DNA of 64,000 nt from Burhinus oedicnemus (GCA_008921705.1 VFFE01007066.1:594071-658070), one strand, 5' to 3'; positions 12,164-26,460 are shown, numbered from the stretch's first letter. Numbers and translations: made by a program. Notes: generated by a model not told the origin, from the sequence alone.

Positions 12164-15100
12164 GTATCTAATATGTAGCTGTCATCAATTACAATGTAAA
12201 TAAAAATAACGGAAGTTGCAGTTTCATTATGAAAATTGGTTAGAACAAGTACAGCAGCCTAAAATTAATCTATTACATCTACAGTAGATGTAATATATCC
12301 CCCAAATGCCAATGGAGTGCTGTGATGAAAATTAATTGAGCACTCTAAAAAGCATGGAGTTACTGGAATAAGTAATTGGAAGTAGACACATCTTTAGTAA
12401 CACACTAGACTCTGGAAGTCTTATTACACACTTTGCAGATGTTAGCTATGAGCAAGGTTTAGCAGATCATCTCCTCTAGTTTAGTTAATTACTGTGACTT
12501 TAAAATACATAGTCAGTTTTAGGTGCAGGATTGACCAATTCCTGCATAATGCAGCCATCTGGCGAAGTAACATATAGAAACAGGCTTCTGGTTGCAGAAT
12601 CTCCTGGGACCAGGTTTGTAAAGAATTTCCCAACGTGAATGACCCTTTTGAGTAAACCTCGTGCAAGAGACACCATCCGTCCATGTATCGCACAGGCCGG
12701 ACTGCTCCACAGGGTAGCAGCGTGGACTGCTCTCTCCGGCAGCAGACAGGCAGACATCACCTTAGCCTTGCCCTGGGACAAACCCTCCCCGGCTGGACAC
12801 CAGATTCCCTTCTGTCCAAGTCCTACCCAGGCTACCAGCTGAAATTCTGCAAAGGTGCCTTCTCGGTTTGTTAGAGGGTTTTTTCTTTACATTTTCCACT
12901 TGGGTGGTTCAAGCACCATCTCTGGCAGAAACATAATGCACAGAGCAAGCTTTCAGCAGAATAGCAGAGGCATTCCCCTTGCTAAAGCACATGATATTTT
13001 GAGACACTCAAGATCTTAACAGCTATAATAAAAACAAGCATGATAACAAACACTGTGATATCTGTGCACTTGTGAAATAATTTGCAAAGTTTCTTACTAT
13101 GAAACAACAGAAAGGAAATGTTATAGAGATTTCTGTCACTCATGCAATGGGCATATTCTTCACTGACCTATACTTACTACACTGGTGCACTGGAATTGGC
13201 CTGTTCAAAGCATGCACACACCCTAGATAACTAGCTGGTTGGCTGTTCCTCACTATCATGGAAAATTACCACGAACCAGCAGCTACAGGAAGATGCAGCA
13301 CGCTCTTGCAACCTTTCTGCCAAGTATTGTCATTTTATAGGGAACCGTGGGCTGATTCCAGATGCTCATTCTGGAGGTGAAGTTAATGAACATAATAGCA
13401 GGAAAGAACAGCTTCAGATACAGAAAAATAAGGAAAACCATCAGGGAAACACTCAGGTGGAGGAATAAAACCTTTGGTCAAGCTTTTTACTGGGGCATTA
13501 TTTCTGCTGTCAGAAAGGACATACCTTACCAAAGAGCGAGAGACAGTTTGAGTGTGACTGCAGAGAGCTGTGGTTTTCTGCTGGACTTGGATAAGGATTC
13601 ACACCATCCAAAAACAATTTATGATGCCAATAACATAAATAAAGTACATAGTGCACCACTTTCAACACCCTTCTGCTTTCAGCAGTTCTCCAGTTTGTTG
13701 TATATTTTCATTATGGCTCGTATTGGTGTGCAGCTCTATTGATAACTCGTATTAACTTTGTTCATACCTTCCTTCCACAAAAAAAAAGAGATTCTTCCTT
13801 CCTTGCACATGGCAACCCAATGGCAAGAGTTAACGGACCAGATTATCAGAGAACAGTCCCTATCACATATCACAGCTAAGCTGCGAGGCAAGTCTTGTTT
13901 GAGGAAATTTCCGTTCACTGTGCTTCCTCTACCTGCGTACACCCTTCAACATTTTCTGAATGCAAGTTATAAAATAGCTGAACAACATACGTGCGAGTTA
14001 GATGAGGTTGCTGTATGTGTGAAATGGCATCAGTGGTTAATCTGGTCCATTGCCTTTTCTGGGAGCTGCACTACTTATACAGAATCTGAGACAGACCTTA
14101 AAAACCTTATTGCAAAGCATGCTAGAAAAAGAATATCCAAATGCAAAAGTGTAAAAAATAAAAGTTGAATGGCAGTGACTGCCCAGTTCCGTTACTCTTG
14201 GGCTGAAAACTGGAAGATGTCTTTTGTCATGGTCATAACCAATTATATCAAGCCAAGTATTGTGGCACTAACCAGTTAACCACTGATAAAGTTAATTTTA
14301 AGAATATTCTCTTCTTTATTATTGAAAGAAGACAATATTAGTATGCACAAGATAGTAGAGCAAAGCTGTCTTGATTAAAAACTAAGCTAGGATTTTTTTT
14401 GTTACATTTAGACTAAATCAAGAGAGAAAGAGTTTCTGCCTATTTTCATTACATTATTTTACACTGAATACATTTTTAACAACAATGGGATACCCCATTA
14501 AGGATATGAAGAGCTGTCAGCGGTTTTCACTGAATGCTGTCACATTTTCAGAGTACTCCAAATGATTCAAATAATCAAAGAATATAATCACTTCTGGATA
14601 AAACCCCTATTGTATAGCTACTAACTGAAAATTCCTTAAGAGAAAAGCCTTTTTGGGGTTAAATTGCCTCGGGAGGGAAGAAGAGAGCAGTGATTTTGCT
14701 ACATTCCCACCCTGACCAGCCAAGGACTGGATCCCAGCAGTCTGCTTGGAGAGACCTCACTCAGCTGGGCAGAGCGGCAAGGGACCCTCCATTCTGGGTG
14801 TCCTCCGCCAGTGTCTTACAGCACAAATATTTGCACGACAAGATAAGAAGAAACAGATAACATGCTGTATTAACTATCTCTAAGTTATTGCACCATGAAC
14901 CTGGCAATGCCTGATGTTGCTCTAGATAATAGCTATGCTTGTTTGGACTGTATTAACAGGGCAAAAAAGGAAAAAGCAAAAGAAAAAGGCTTTTGCATCA
15001 TAAATCTTGATGCATCATAACTTAATAGGGTTCATTCAAGTCAGTCAGAATGTATTTAAAGAAGCTGCTGCGGTAACAGCACAGTATCGGCCACTTCAGA

Positions 15101-15802
15101 TGTTGCATTTCCCAAGCAAAATAAGGCCCCATCCAACTTTAGCTGGATGTCATTTTAAGAATCCAAAAGGCCTTAATTGAATTAGAGCAAATTTTAATGC
15201 AAGTTTCTCCTCAATTTTTTTAAAGCCAAATGCATCCCATCTTTATTGCAAATGTAAAAGATTACGAAGGCATGTGACAGATCTGAAGAATTGCACCAGA
15301 TTTTCCTAGAAGTTGGAATTCAGGTTAATTTTGCTGATCTGGATCAACTCTTTAAAATGGCAGATTCAAAAGAAATTTAAACAGATTTTGGAGCATCCAC
15401 CTGGAACCTGTCTAGATCCCTTTGTGTTCTCTTTGTGTATTCTGCACACTAAGGCCTCTTGACTGACCTGTTCAATGGGTCTACAAGCCCAAGTATTCAA
15501 ACAGGGCTTTGGAGGCCTTACGAGTGTGGTTTCGTGAGAGCAGCACAGGCTCTTTTCCCCTCCGTACTCCTACAGGAGATGCACGCTCCTCCTCTGTTCT
15601 GCAGCTTTCCCCTGGGGTCTGAGCCAGCCTCCAGTTCTGCATTTTCTCAGAGATAAAGATGGAAAAAGTGACTTTGGGGGACAAAACTTTAGATCTGATT
15701 GGAGACGTTGCTTAGCTACGCATGGGCATTTACATTTGTATTGCCTGTCAAGCAAAGAAAAAAGATAAATATATTGGAGTAGCAGGGATAAAAAAGCATG
15801 TT
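12164..15802. other. Intergenic DNA between CR1 copies
   Basis: I see no exon here. Open frames at 13362-13742 (+) and 13758-14168 (+) are next to each other but in different frames and match no family I know. A 25-base perfect palindrome lies at 12271-12295 (listed separately). The remainder is AT-rich and featureless to me. Confidence 0.55.
12271..12295. repeat. 25-base perfect inverted repeat
   Basis: Two 12-base arms (TATTACATCTAC and its exact complement) surround a single central A at 12283. It lies about 110 bases beyond the truncated end of the CR1 copy at 10934-12163. It could form a hairpin or cruciform, or be chance. Confidence 0.95.
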
Positions 15803-16060
15803 AAGAGAGGTCATCTAGTGCAACCCAATGCTCTGAGGCAGGCTCGTCAAAGCATATAATACTCCTGCCAAGTTACATGTTGTTCCAGCCTGTTCTTAAA
15901 AGACCTCCAGTGGTGGATAATCCACGTTTCACAATGCAAGCCAATGGCCAGGGCCTTAGCGGAGGATACTTCCCTCACACCAACAATGGTCCTTTCTATT
16001 ATGTTTTGGCAAACACAGAAAGGAATTTCTTCTATCTCATAGATCAGGCTAATTCCCTTG
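15803..16060 (-). mobile_element. Old, degenerate CR1-like fragment, minus strand
   Basis: The segment opens AGAGGTCATCTAGTGCAACC and continues through GTTCCAGCCTGTTCTTAAAAGACCTCCA and GTGGTGGATAATCC pieces, which resemble the reverse complement of the 3' region of older CR1 subfamilies (vcTAGTCCAACC and CCTCCAgtGATGG type motifs). Similarity fades after about 15930 and the right boundary is a guess. It lacks the terminal tail repeat. Confidence 0.55.
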
Positions 16061-18014
16061 CTTGGTTAGTTTCTGTCAGCTGAGCTTTGAAGATACTCAG
16101 TAATTTCAGTCCTAGGAGAGCATTATGAGCTGTTCTCTGATGAACACATCATCAAGGACAACACTGTAATGGGTTTTTAAATTGTTTCCCTTAGTCATAG
16201 GCTTAAAATAAAAATTAAAAAGAGGCGGAAGAAATAGTACAAGCATTAGACAAATGTAATAGGAATGCTTAGGGACTGTAAAAACCAAGGGAGAACATAA
16301 TTACAGACCATGTTTCACTGAAAGTGTGAGTCACTGGAGAAGACTAAAAAAATGCTTTAAACATATATATTCAACTTTTCAGCTGATAATAATAATAATT
16401 AAAAAAAGAACCCCAAACACTTTGGGGCTTGTCTCCTGAAATACCTCTGATTCCTAAATCCAGAAATAGAAATAAAGACCACATCCTCAGGTAGTGTAGC
16501 AGAGTGTGCCAGTTTACCCCAGCTGCGAACCTGCTGCTACAGCTGCAGAGCATACAGACTTTAGACAAAACATACCTGAGAACCCAAGGGATGGTAAGAA
16601 AGATGAATATGTTGGACATATGGCTTATATCTAAGTGGTGCACGAAATCCATCAAGCTGGGCCGCCTGTGAACAGCCTTGTATCCCAGCAACGTTGGGTG
16701 TGTTGTTAATCTTAGACAGCAGACAGCAGAGGTACTTTCAATAAAAGCACATTTGAAAAGGCCATTTTTAACCACAGTACACCTGTCTGCACCTATACGA
16801 GATCATTGTCAACTCAGTACGTCATAGCACGTCATGTGTTCAACTATAGAAGTGGGTTTAGCCTGAGGTACCAGCTATGCATTGCAAAGATTACAAGAAA
16901 CAGTATGATTTCAGACATGCAAGTGATAGTACAAGTATAGAACAGCGGCATAAGTCAGATTTTTTTTGCCCAGCTTCTAACAATGGGAAAGAAGAGCAAG
17001 AAATGACATTATGTATTGGGAAGGTGGAAGTCAAGGTCAGAAGTCTTGTGGCTGAAGGAAACAGATGTCTGAAATCTCTGCCTATACCAACACTTCTGCA
17101 CAACTAATTTACATCCTCCCAGCTATTGAGTGAAATGCTGATGCTGCGCTCCTCTCTTGTGTAGCAGGTTACTGCATCACAGCTCATAAAGCCACAGGCA
17201 AAAGAAAACACTACAAGCCTAACAACTCTTCACATGACAAGGAGCAGAAGTTCTTCTTGTGGAAGACACTGCTTATCACAAAAAGTAAGGCAGTCTCCCT
17301 TATACCTCCCTGGTGCAGCCATGACTTTGCATAGCGCATGTTGCAAAGCAGTTAAAGCTTTGGGACGTTTATGTGCACCCAGTGCATTCAAGTCTTACGC
17401 AGTGTTGGTCGCCTAGAGGGCAATACCACTAACATTGTGTTGGATGGCAGAAACTGATCTTTCTTCATTTGCTCTTGCTTCTCTGGAAACTTTAGCCACC
17501 ATTTCTTCACTCTTTTTCCTTACAAATTGCAGAAGACATGAACACATATTATATTCTGTGTAATATTCCCTCAAGCCTGGCCTACCCCACACATTCACTT
17601 CATGTCAACTCAGTTGCTGCCAGATCGCTTGCATCTCTGCTGATGGTTTCTGCTGGGGGTTATTTTGGTACTTAATGCTGTCTGATGCAATCTGTTGTAA
17701 ACTTACATCAAGGCCTGAAAATTATCCTACAAGCTGTGCAGTGAGGCTCCATCATACCAGAGAAGTTTCTTGGGATTATATCATTTTCCTGTCAGCTATG
17801 CTTCACGTTTACTCTTTCAAGGGTATCACATATCTGCTCAGGCACAGAAAAGGGATGCTGTAATACTGCAATATGAAATCAGGACAATTCTCTACTTCCA
17901 TATTGCAGGAACAGAAGGGGAAGTGACATCACGTGCTGTAGTTTCACGGGCTGTAGTAGAACTCCAAGAGTCTTCTCCAGCAGAGAACCTGCTGCGTTAC
18001 TCTGTAGAAGCAGA
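16061..18014. other. Intergenic DNA, no gene seen
   Basis: No supportable exon. A 134-codon frame on the minus strand (16371-16775) has no recognisable motif and reads through a TAATAATAATAATT tract. A 15-base imperfect tandem pair sits at 17929-17958. Confidence 0.55.
17929..17958. repeat. Two-copy 15-base tandem repeat
   Basis: TCACGTGCTGTAGTT is followed directly by TCACGGGCTGTAGTA (13 of 15 identical). It is a small local duplication with no evident function. Confidence 0.85.
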
Positions 18015-19440
18015 GGCTCCCATGGGTTGAAAGGCACATCAGGATGTGTCTAGTCCAACCTCCTGCTCCAAGCAAGGTCAACACTGAGTTCAAATGAGGT
18101 TGCTCTGGGCATTACCCAGACATCTCCAAGGACAGAGATTACACAACTCCACTGGGTCCTTATTCCAGTGTTAATTACCCTCACAATGAAAAATATTTTC
18201 CTTACCTATAATTGCAACCTCCCATTTATGACCATGGCCTCCTGTTTTCCCATCATGCCCCTAAGGGAAGCTGCTTTTGATAACCACGTCATACGAAAGA
18301 CTTCTGTTATGTTCCCTTCTCTCTTCCAGGCTGAACAAGCCTGGTTCCCTCAGCCTCCCTTCATTGTTCATGGGCCGCAGTTCCTTGACCATCTTCGGGG
18401 CCCTCCGCAAAACTCATTCAAGTTTGTCAACGTCAGAGGGGCCCAAAACCGGATGCAAAATTCCAGAAGTGGTCTAAGTAAATAGAAAAAAAATCACTTT
18501 CCTTGATCTACTGGCTATGGTCCTCTTGATAGAGGCCACCACATTGCCTGTCTTCATCAGTACCAGGCTGTAATGCTGACTGACTTTTAACCTACTGTTT
18601 GTCAGAACACTCAACTCTTTTTCAGCAGGCTGCTACCCAGCCGGTCAGTCCTCAGCCTGCACTGTTACAGAGGGTTAGTCCATCCCAGAGGCAAATACTT
18701 CGTATTTGTCATTGCTGGATTCATGAAGTTCCCCGTGGCCCTTTCTTCTGGCCTGCCTAGGTCTCTCTGAAGGCGGCCCTGCCCTTAAGCGCATCAACTG
18801 CACTGCTTGGCTTGGTGTCATGTACAAACTAGATGAAAGTGCATACCACCTCCTCCTCCAGGTCATTGATAGATACAGTAAACTGGACAGGTCCCAGAAC
18901 AAACCTGTATGGAACTCCACTTGTAACCTGTCTCCAGGTTGAGCATGAACTGTTCTTTGAGCTCAATGATCTAGCCAGTCTTTCACTTACCAATTAGTCT
19001 AGGGTGTTACTATATCATAACTAGACTAACACACATCCAGATCATAACTTTTAAAATCTCAACTTGGATACAAGGATGCTGCAAGAGGCTGTGTGAAAAG
19101 CCTTGCTAAAGTCAAAATAGACAACACCTATAGCTCTCCTGTCATCCACAGATCTAGTGGTTTCGTCACAGAAGGCAATCAAGTTGTTCAACCCTTGTTA
19201 AACAGGCTATTCCCAATCACTTCCTTTTTCTTCACATGCCCAGAAATGGCTTCCAGGAAGACTTTCTCCATGATTTTTCTAGGCAGAAGTGAGGCCGACT
19301 GGCCTGTAGTTCCCTGAATTGTCCTTCTTGCCCTTTTTGAGGATATGTACAACACTTGCATTTCTCCAGCAGTCAGGGATCCCCCCACCCAATCTCCACA
19401 ACCTTTCACAGATGCTAGGCTGTGTCCTTGCAATGGCGTT
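18015..19440 (-). mobile_element. CR1 LINE, older subfamily, 1.4 kb with reverse transcriptase remnants, minus strand
   Basis: The left edge carries an old CR1 3' region (GTCTAGTCCAACCTCCTGCTCC). At the right end, minus-strand frames 19527-19279 and 19433-19188 show the start of the RT domain: a block ending KKGKKDNSGNYRPVGLTS and, in another frame, IMEKVFLEAISGHVKKKEVIGNS. The frame change between them and several stops show decay. It reaches further into the 5' side of the RT domain than the other copies here but lacks the terminal tail repeat. The right boundary is approximate. Confidence 0.88.
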
Positions 19441-22400
19441 TCTAAAAGAGCTGTAGAATAAATGCTTCACTTTTAGAACAGTTATTTCATTCAGAGATGG
19501 TAAATTGTTTCCTTCCTTTCCACCCATAAAGACCTTAAGTTGTTCCTTCTTTTGTTAATGCCAATGTTTTTATCATACCTTTAAGAGTCCAAGACTACAT
19601 CAAAAGAAAATTTTCCATCCTTCTTTATCTATTTGAATAGAATAATTGTTTGAACCTCCACCTCAGAAGCCATTCACATAGCAATATAAAACAACTACAA
19701 TTTCTTAGCATCATCTTTCATGAGTTAGCACTGCTTAATGCAGCACATTGGTGCTTATATACTGGCAAGCTCATTTATCAGCAAAAATATGAAGATGCCA
19801 AGCAAACATATCACATAAATATAACTCCATGAAATATCAAATGTTTCCTTCAGCAGCTCAGTGGTTCAAAACTTATGTAACACGCAAAAGAGTAAGGAGA
19901 CACAAAAAACCTTTATTCAAGTTAAACAGCCGTGGACAACACTTGTATAAATAAGCTACAGAGAAGAGAGCACATATATGCATTTGCATATAAATACCCA
20001 CGCAGAGGAGCAGCCGTAGCTGTAAGTGGAGGCAGTTATCTCCGGCACCTTTGTGCACAGAGGGACAACATTCCCTTCCAGGGGCAGCCTCGCGGCTCTG
20101 CCCATATCGAAGGACAACCTGGTGGATGAAGGAAATGGCTGTGGAGGGGCGTCAGCTGCAGAGGCAGAGTTGTGGAAAGAGCCTCTCCCCTACCACAGCC
20201 TGAGACACTAACCAAGTCTTTAATCACCCTCAAGGAAGGCTTGTAAAGCAGGAGAAAGAAGCAGCAACCCCAACATACCCAGTCCGCAGGCGAAAATTGC
20301 TTGCAAGGCTCACTCCTAAGTCCTTTTGTCATAAGTTTCCTGGTGGCCCTGTTCTGCCTAGCAGCTGAGATCAGTTTTGACCTAGTTCTACACAAACACA
20401 GATTACTGCTTTTTTATAAATAAGCAATGATATTAACATTACTCCAAATAACTTCATTTTGTTGCAGAATAATCTATTCCCTCCTTAGCTGCATGCCAGA
20501 ACTGGCTGAGACATCGTAAGTAATATAAATGCTGAAGCCATCTCTATAGAACTGCCTAGAGATGCCTGAATTAATATGATTCATGCTATTATGTGTAGTT
20601 AATTTTGTCTTCAATTGCTTTATTTTTTTATGCAAAGAAGTTTGTACATTGATTTCATAATTATTACTGTTAATTTTCTACCTAAATGAAATGTCTTCCT
20701 TTCTGCTCGTTTACATGGGATATCAAGGTGTAGTACCAGTAACGAACCAGCCGTTATCAAGGAAGTAAGACACTGCTTGGTGTCTGTAGAACATTCAGCA
20801 CGTCACCTACATTTCACATCCCCTATAAAGAGGAGAAAAATTTGCCAGAAAGGGTACAAAATTTTTACCCTCTTCTTACTACCCTGTTGTACTAGGATGG
20901 ACTTGGAACACACACACACACAAACCACAAAATCTTAAAAAATGTTCTCCTATTTAAACTTCAAATGTTTGAATTTTTTTATATTTCCCTTGGCCTGAGG
21001 GTTAAAATCCCTGGTTTGAAATCCTAGCTCCAGCAAGGTCAACAGGTAAGGCCAGCTTCAAGATTTTACCATGTCTCTCTTCTGCTGAGAAAAGAGAAAC
21101 AAAACCCAAAAAGCTGTTGATGTCCAATCACTTAACAGGTCTGTATTCCAGCTGGATTTACATGGGCACCCACATACACACAGATGTTGTCTGTACATGC
21201 ACATAAATACAGCATATATACATAGATACATGTACTCATTAACTCTCTCAGCAGTTAAAATCCTCCAGCTATGGACAACAACTCAGAAAAGGTAGTCAAA
21301 TTGCTTAAATTAAGTCACTAAAGTTTAAGCAAGAGCTACTTTTCAGGATTTTTTATTATTATTATGCATTCACTTTAAAAGCATTGCAGAAGTCTCATGA
21401 CATGCCTAGAAAGACATCATCACGCTGGTAAAACAACCTCAAGATGCTTTTGTGAAAACCTGTACTTTACTGTGTCCCTCAAGTACCATTATTCCATGAA
21501 GATAATGTTTTCATAATGTAATTGCAACTCTATGATGTTACTGTTATTGAGTTTTAATAACACATGTTGAACTGTGTAGACAATGAACAAATGCACTGTG
21601 AAAAGCACAGTAATCATATTCAAGGCAATTTTCTTCTTAAAATTTGAAAAAAACTTGGAAACCTGATTTTACATAAGTTAATTTCAGTGGGAAAAAAATT
21701 TAATGGGAGGAATTAGAATAGTGCCACAGTTAAAACACAATAGTCAGCAAGGCAAATTATAGACTTCTTTTAAAATTAATATCAAACACCAGCTCTACAA
21801 ACTAAATATGTAAATGTCTCTACTGAAATTCAGCTGTTTTCTTAAAATCAAATCTACAGACTCCTCTTTGGAACATTATTACACACTCCTTTGTGCTTTT
21901 GCCTAGCAACAAGCCTTCTGGCGCTGGATGCTCTCATGAGTGACACTCTTATTACCAAGACATACCATCTCTTTACATCTCCATCGTTTTATTGGGGCAG
22001 GGAGCCAGGCCTATTACAGGTTTTCTCCACACTGGTTCTGTCTGAAACACTGGGTGAGGCAGGTAGGATATGGAGCTCTGTGAAGCTGATGTTAAAACAA
22101 GAGGTGGTGAGATGTATTCTTAGCTTGGGCTGCGATGCTGTTACTGTATCGGGAGCCGTGCGGAGGATGTGGTATTCCAGGAGTCCGTAATCCTGAGCAG
22201 GCCATGTCTGCTCTGCTGGACCTCCTAGTTCAGGCTTGAGAAGCCCATATGTTATCAGTCATCTATAGCTTATAATATCTTTGGGAAAGGTAAGCTGTAT
22301 GTGGATCAAGGGGTGGAACGTCGATCCTGACCGAGACAGTTGCATGTTTAGGAGGACAGTTTAAGCCCAGCAGGTGCAGGGCTGTGCGGTGCTGCACACC

Positions 22401-24777
22401 CGGCACGGCTCCCAGCCTTGTGTCACGCCACAGTCCCCCAACTGCAGGACAAACTCAGCCAGCTCGGAGAAACAGAGGAGCCTGTGGGCAGCTCTCACGC
22501 AGTGCCGTGACTGTGCCTGGCCTTGCCTTTGTCTGAAAGTCCAGCAAGAAGTTCTTATGAGAACACCCTCTAGGAACAGGATTTTTTTCTTGTAGGGAAA
22601 TTATATATTGGTTTGAATGACCAAAAGGGAGCATGGACAGCATCTGCTCTGCCCAGCGCTGTGCACTGGGGAAAAATCAGTGCAGGCTCTGTCCAATGCT
22701 GCATGAATGCGGGGTACCCAGCATCTAAAGGGACCTAAGATTTACTTGCTATCTGTGCTTCTCTTATTACTCCATCTTATTAAAGCAGTTATCTTAGTAA
22801 GCTATTTATTGTCAGGCCTTTCTCACTGAGATCCCGAAAGAACTCTGTGCCAACTTGCTAACCTCGCCACCATCACCACTGCCTGTGCAGAACAATAACC
22901 AGTGGTTAGTAATCAGCTACGTCCAATTACGTTCGACCATCTCACTTGCGTTTATTCAGTCACTATACATATTTAGCATATCAAACTTGCAGTAGAAGCC
23001 AATTTTTAATTTTTTGTCATTGTACAGTTGTACTCATGATTCCACGATGTGATTGTGTTTACTGGCAAAAGCTGTCTTTTACATGACAACCAATGTACCT
23101 AATGGCTGCAATTTATTTATAGGACTGAACAAAGGCCTTAGACCCAACCTTTGCTCTCATATTGCCAAAAGCTATCATTAAATTTTAATTGACAACCTGA
23201 ATCTGCCCCAAGAGATATTTCCTCATCTCTTCCAAGGACTTGCAGGGTGTTATTCCTTGGACCTAACTTGCACTCACCCAGAGCTGAAAAGCACTCACAT
23301 GAGCATTTTTTTCCAAGCTTAATTCAAACCGCAGTTCTAGAACGATGAGTAGCACACCTAACCTTTGTCTGAATCAAAGGCCTTTCATTTTTATATGATG
23401 GATTAGAATTCCTGAGGAGGATGGTGGTCATTCCCCATGGGCAGGGCTCCCAGCAATCCACTGCGCACCTGCACTAACATTTCCTACAGCTCCAGTCTGA
23501 ACAGAGAAAACCCTTGACTGGTTGCCTCTGACCTTGTCCTTCGGTGGTGAGGTTTTAAAAGCTCTGCAAGGAGGCGATCTTTACCCTTCCAGCCTACGTC
23601 TCAGCAGAAAAAGACCCACCGCTGGAACCGACTGTGACCTGTGCAACCGGGGTTAGAACCTATGGAGCTTCCCCCGTCAAAGGGGGAAGGGAAGAAGTGG
23701 CAGAGGAGAGCACACACTGAAGCATTTGGCCCTGTAGGTGTTTGCTGAACTGCCTGTATGTTCTACACAGACACCACCCCTTCCTGAGTTGCCCAGGGCG
23801 CCTCTAGGAGGACACTTAGGACTGCACATTTCCATATTGAAGCACTGTCTCCATGAATCATCCTAACCACATTCTCTTAGACAATAAGCAGAGTTAAGAG
23901 AAGTGGCCGTTATCATCTTACAATGCATTCTGGTGCCTGTCGAAGTGTGATTATAAAGCCCTCTCAACATGGATCCAGCCCTAGACTACAATCACTGTTT
24001 CAGAACCAAAGATGGGAGCATTCATTTGTCAGCCACCACCCACAGTATCGGTGCCTTCCATTGTGCATTCCTATTTCAGCCTACACATAAATAAATAGGG
24101 AAGATCGCACAGAGCTCTAATATTGTTTCAGGTTGTGCTTCTGCACTTCCATTTTTCATTTAAATATTAAAATTAGTATTTGTTACAAACTGCAGAGACA
24201 ACAACAAGATACACAGGCTGGCTGCAGCATTTGAGCTCTTCCCACAGTAAGCATCTTTATACCCTATTTCAATACAGTAACTCTTTTTCCACAGGACTGT
24301 TGACACAAAAAAAGTCATCACTGGTGCTGCTATGAAAAAGGTTATGCTGCTTGCCACAAAATTATAAAAATATTACTGTGCAAGGCAGATGGGCTAAACA
24401 TAAGCATGCCTTCATGCAGGGCTGCAGTGCAGTCACCATACACCATGCAAGCAGAGACCCGCTACTTTCGTTTTAATCTACAGCTCCCGAATCTTAAAAC
24501 AGCGAGTACTTTGTAAGGAATAAAAAATTGTGCCCTCCAGGGTGAGCTAGCACATGTGCTCAAAGTGCCGTGATAGAAACATTTGTACAGAGCCTACAAA
24601 AGGAATTGTTCACCCTGCGCACATAGAGAACTGGTTGAATATGCTCCAGAGGATTAAAAAGCAGTTAAAACACTGGGGACAGAGAAGACGTCACAGGAAG
24701 ATGGAGCAGGCAAAATAGTGAGTGGCAAGGAGGGAGATGGAGAAAACAAGACGGATACTCCACCGAAGTACCATCAC

Positions 24778-24830
24778 CTTAAAAACAAAACAAAACAAAA
24801 CACAAAAATTCCCAACAAAACAAAAAACCA
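24778..24830. repeat. A-rich (CAAAA)n tract
   Basis: A run of AAAAC units, partly interrupted by ATTCCC. Simple low-complexity sequence. Confidence 0.8.
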
Positions 24831-26219
24831 CAGCAATACAGACTTTAAATATGTTTTTTTCCCATCAGGCTGTGAAGGTAGATAGGACATTTGGTACAGG
24901 CAGTACATTTTTATTCTGGAAGCAGCCGGGTTCTCCCTCCTGCTAGTGTATTTTATTCCTACAAAAGACTACCAGCTAAGAAGAGAAACCCACAGCTATA
25001 GACTCTTTACAAATTAAAACAGTGAGACCTAGAAAAGCTGAAGTACGCAAGGCAATTAAAGAGTAAGGCAAAGGAGATAAAACATGCAAAGTACACAGCA
25101 GGTATCAAATGTCTTTTTTTATTTATTTAAAAGAAACAATTTTATTTTATATCTTTTACTGCAGTCTTGGTTCGTGTTCAATGCAGTCAGCAAAAGCTCA
25201 CTGCAGGATTTGCTTCAACTTTGGCAAGTTTTGGATCAGCTCACGAAAACACAGGTTCTCTTCCCATTATCATAAAAGATGCACAGTACATAGGCAATAT
25301 GAGCAAGATGCTCACCCATACATCTACTGCTTGGAAAGCGGGTTGGTAGCAGCTCCCTGCCCATGAGTTATTTCACTTTAAAAATCAAAAGTCTCTTTAA
25401 AGATGCATCAGAATGATTGCTCTGCTTCAGTGGGATTGCATTAGCAGATCCAGGAATGTTGTCCAGCAGCCAGAACACATAGCTCTTTTCCGTATTACAG
25501 TATTATCTAGCTAGGATATAAATATTGGGTGGGGGAGACAGTTTATGTCTCTCTCCATGGTATGTCTCTGTGTATATATTAGCAGGATAATACGCAGTCT
25601 TGTGCCTGCTTGCTTCTCAAATCACTGACACCATGAAACAATAGCAAAGTGAGAAACAGTGTTATCAAAGTTAAATATGTCTGCACTTAATCAGATCCTT
25701 TTCCTTAGCTTGGCTGTTGGTCTTTCCAGTAATGTGTAGCTGCTTTTCACAGCAAATTTACACTGAATTGTGTTTGAAGGGAACGGCTCTAGATACCCTT
25801 AAGCTTCTAAAGCAAAGCAAGCTGTATCTCTAAACCTGAACAGATACATGGAGAGACAGAGTACTTTTTTTAATCTTACTCTCCTTTTTTGAATTCAGTT
25901 GCTGGCTCTACAGTTGCATAACAGGAAAACCTGTCCAAAAGCCTACAATTGTATGCTAGAATCTTACTTTGAGAGACTAACCCAAAGTGTCCTCAAATGT
26001 ACTGTCTACAGGCCTGGTTTACCTTTATTAAGAAGCCTTTTGTATCCTTTGAGTAATTTCTGAAGGCAGGTTTCACCATACTCTTGATTTCTGGCTTCTA
26101 ACTTGCGCTGGAACACTGTGAGTAGTTTTCTCGTCTCAGCGCAGATCCAGACTCTTTGGCAGGGGCAGTAATATCAAGGTATCCAATGGCCTCTGCATAC
26201 AAGCAGCTTATTGTCCTTG

Positions 26220-26460
26220 GTATCGCAGTTCATCCGAAGCGATGGCACAAAGGGTCCCACGGGAGGGAAAGCCTCACATGCTCTGCCACAGCACTGGCCC
26301 CTTGTCCCAAAGCCGGAGGAGGGCTGTGGCCACCGGCTCGGCTCTGCTCTGCTCCTGGGCTTGGGGATGCGGGAAACGCTCTCCTGGCAGAGAGGCGGCA
26401 GCTTCCCCCCCACCCTTCCCAACGCTGCCAGTATCCCGGACCTCGGCACCGACGCTGTAG
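26220..26460. promoter_or_regulatory. Small isolated CpG-dense patch, possible regulatory element
   Basis: About 240 bases of roughly 60% GC with about 14 CpG dinucleotides by eye stand out from neighbouring DNA with very few. It lies about 16.5 kb upstream of the NINJ1 CpG island. It may be a distal regulatory element, a first exon of an untranslated RNA, or a decayed GC-rich repeat. No splice-supported exon is visible; overlapping open frames on both strands are not convincing. Confidence 0.3.

Noticed and set aside
13362..14168. Adjacent 126- and 136-codon plus-strand frames as a two-part gene or pseudogene
   Set aside because: The two frames differ and neither shows a recognisable family; composition is that of the surrounding AT-rich DNA.
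16371..16775. 134-codon minus-strand frame with hydrophobic stretches
   Set aside because: It is partly made from an AAT simple repeat and shows no known motif.
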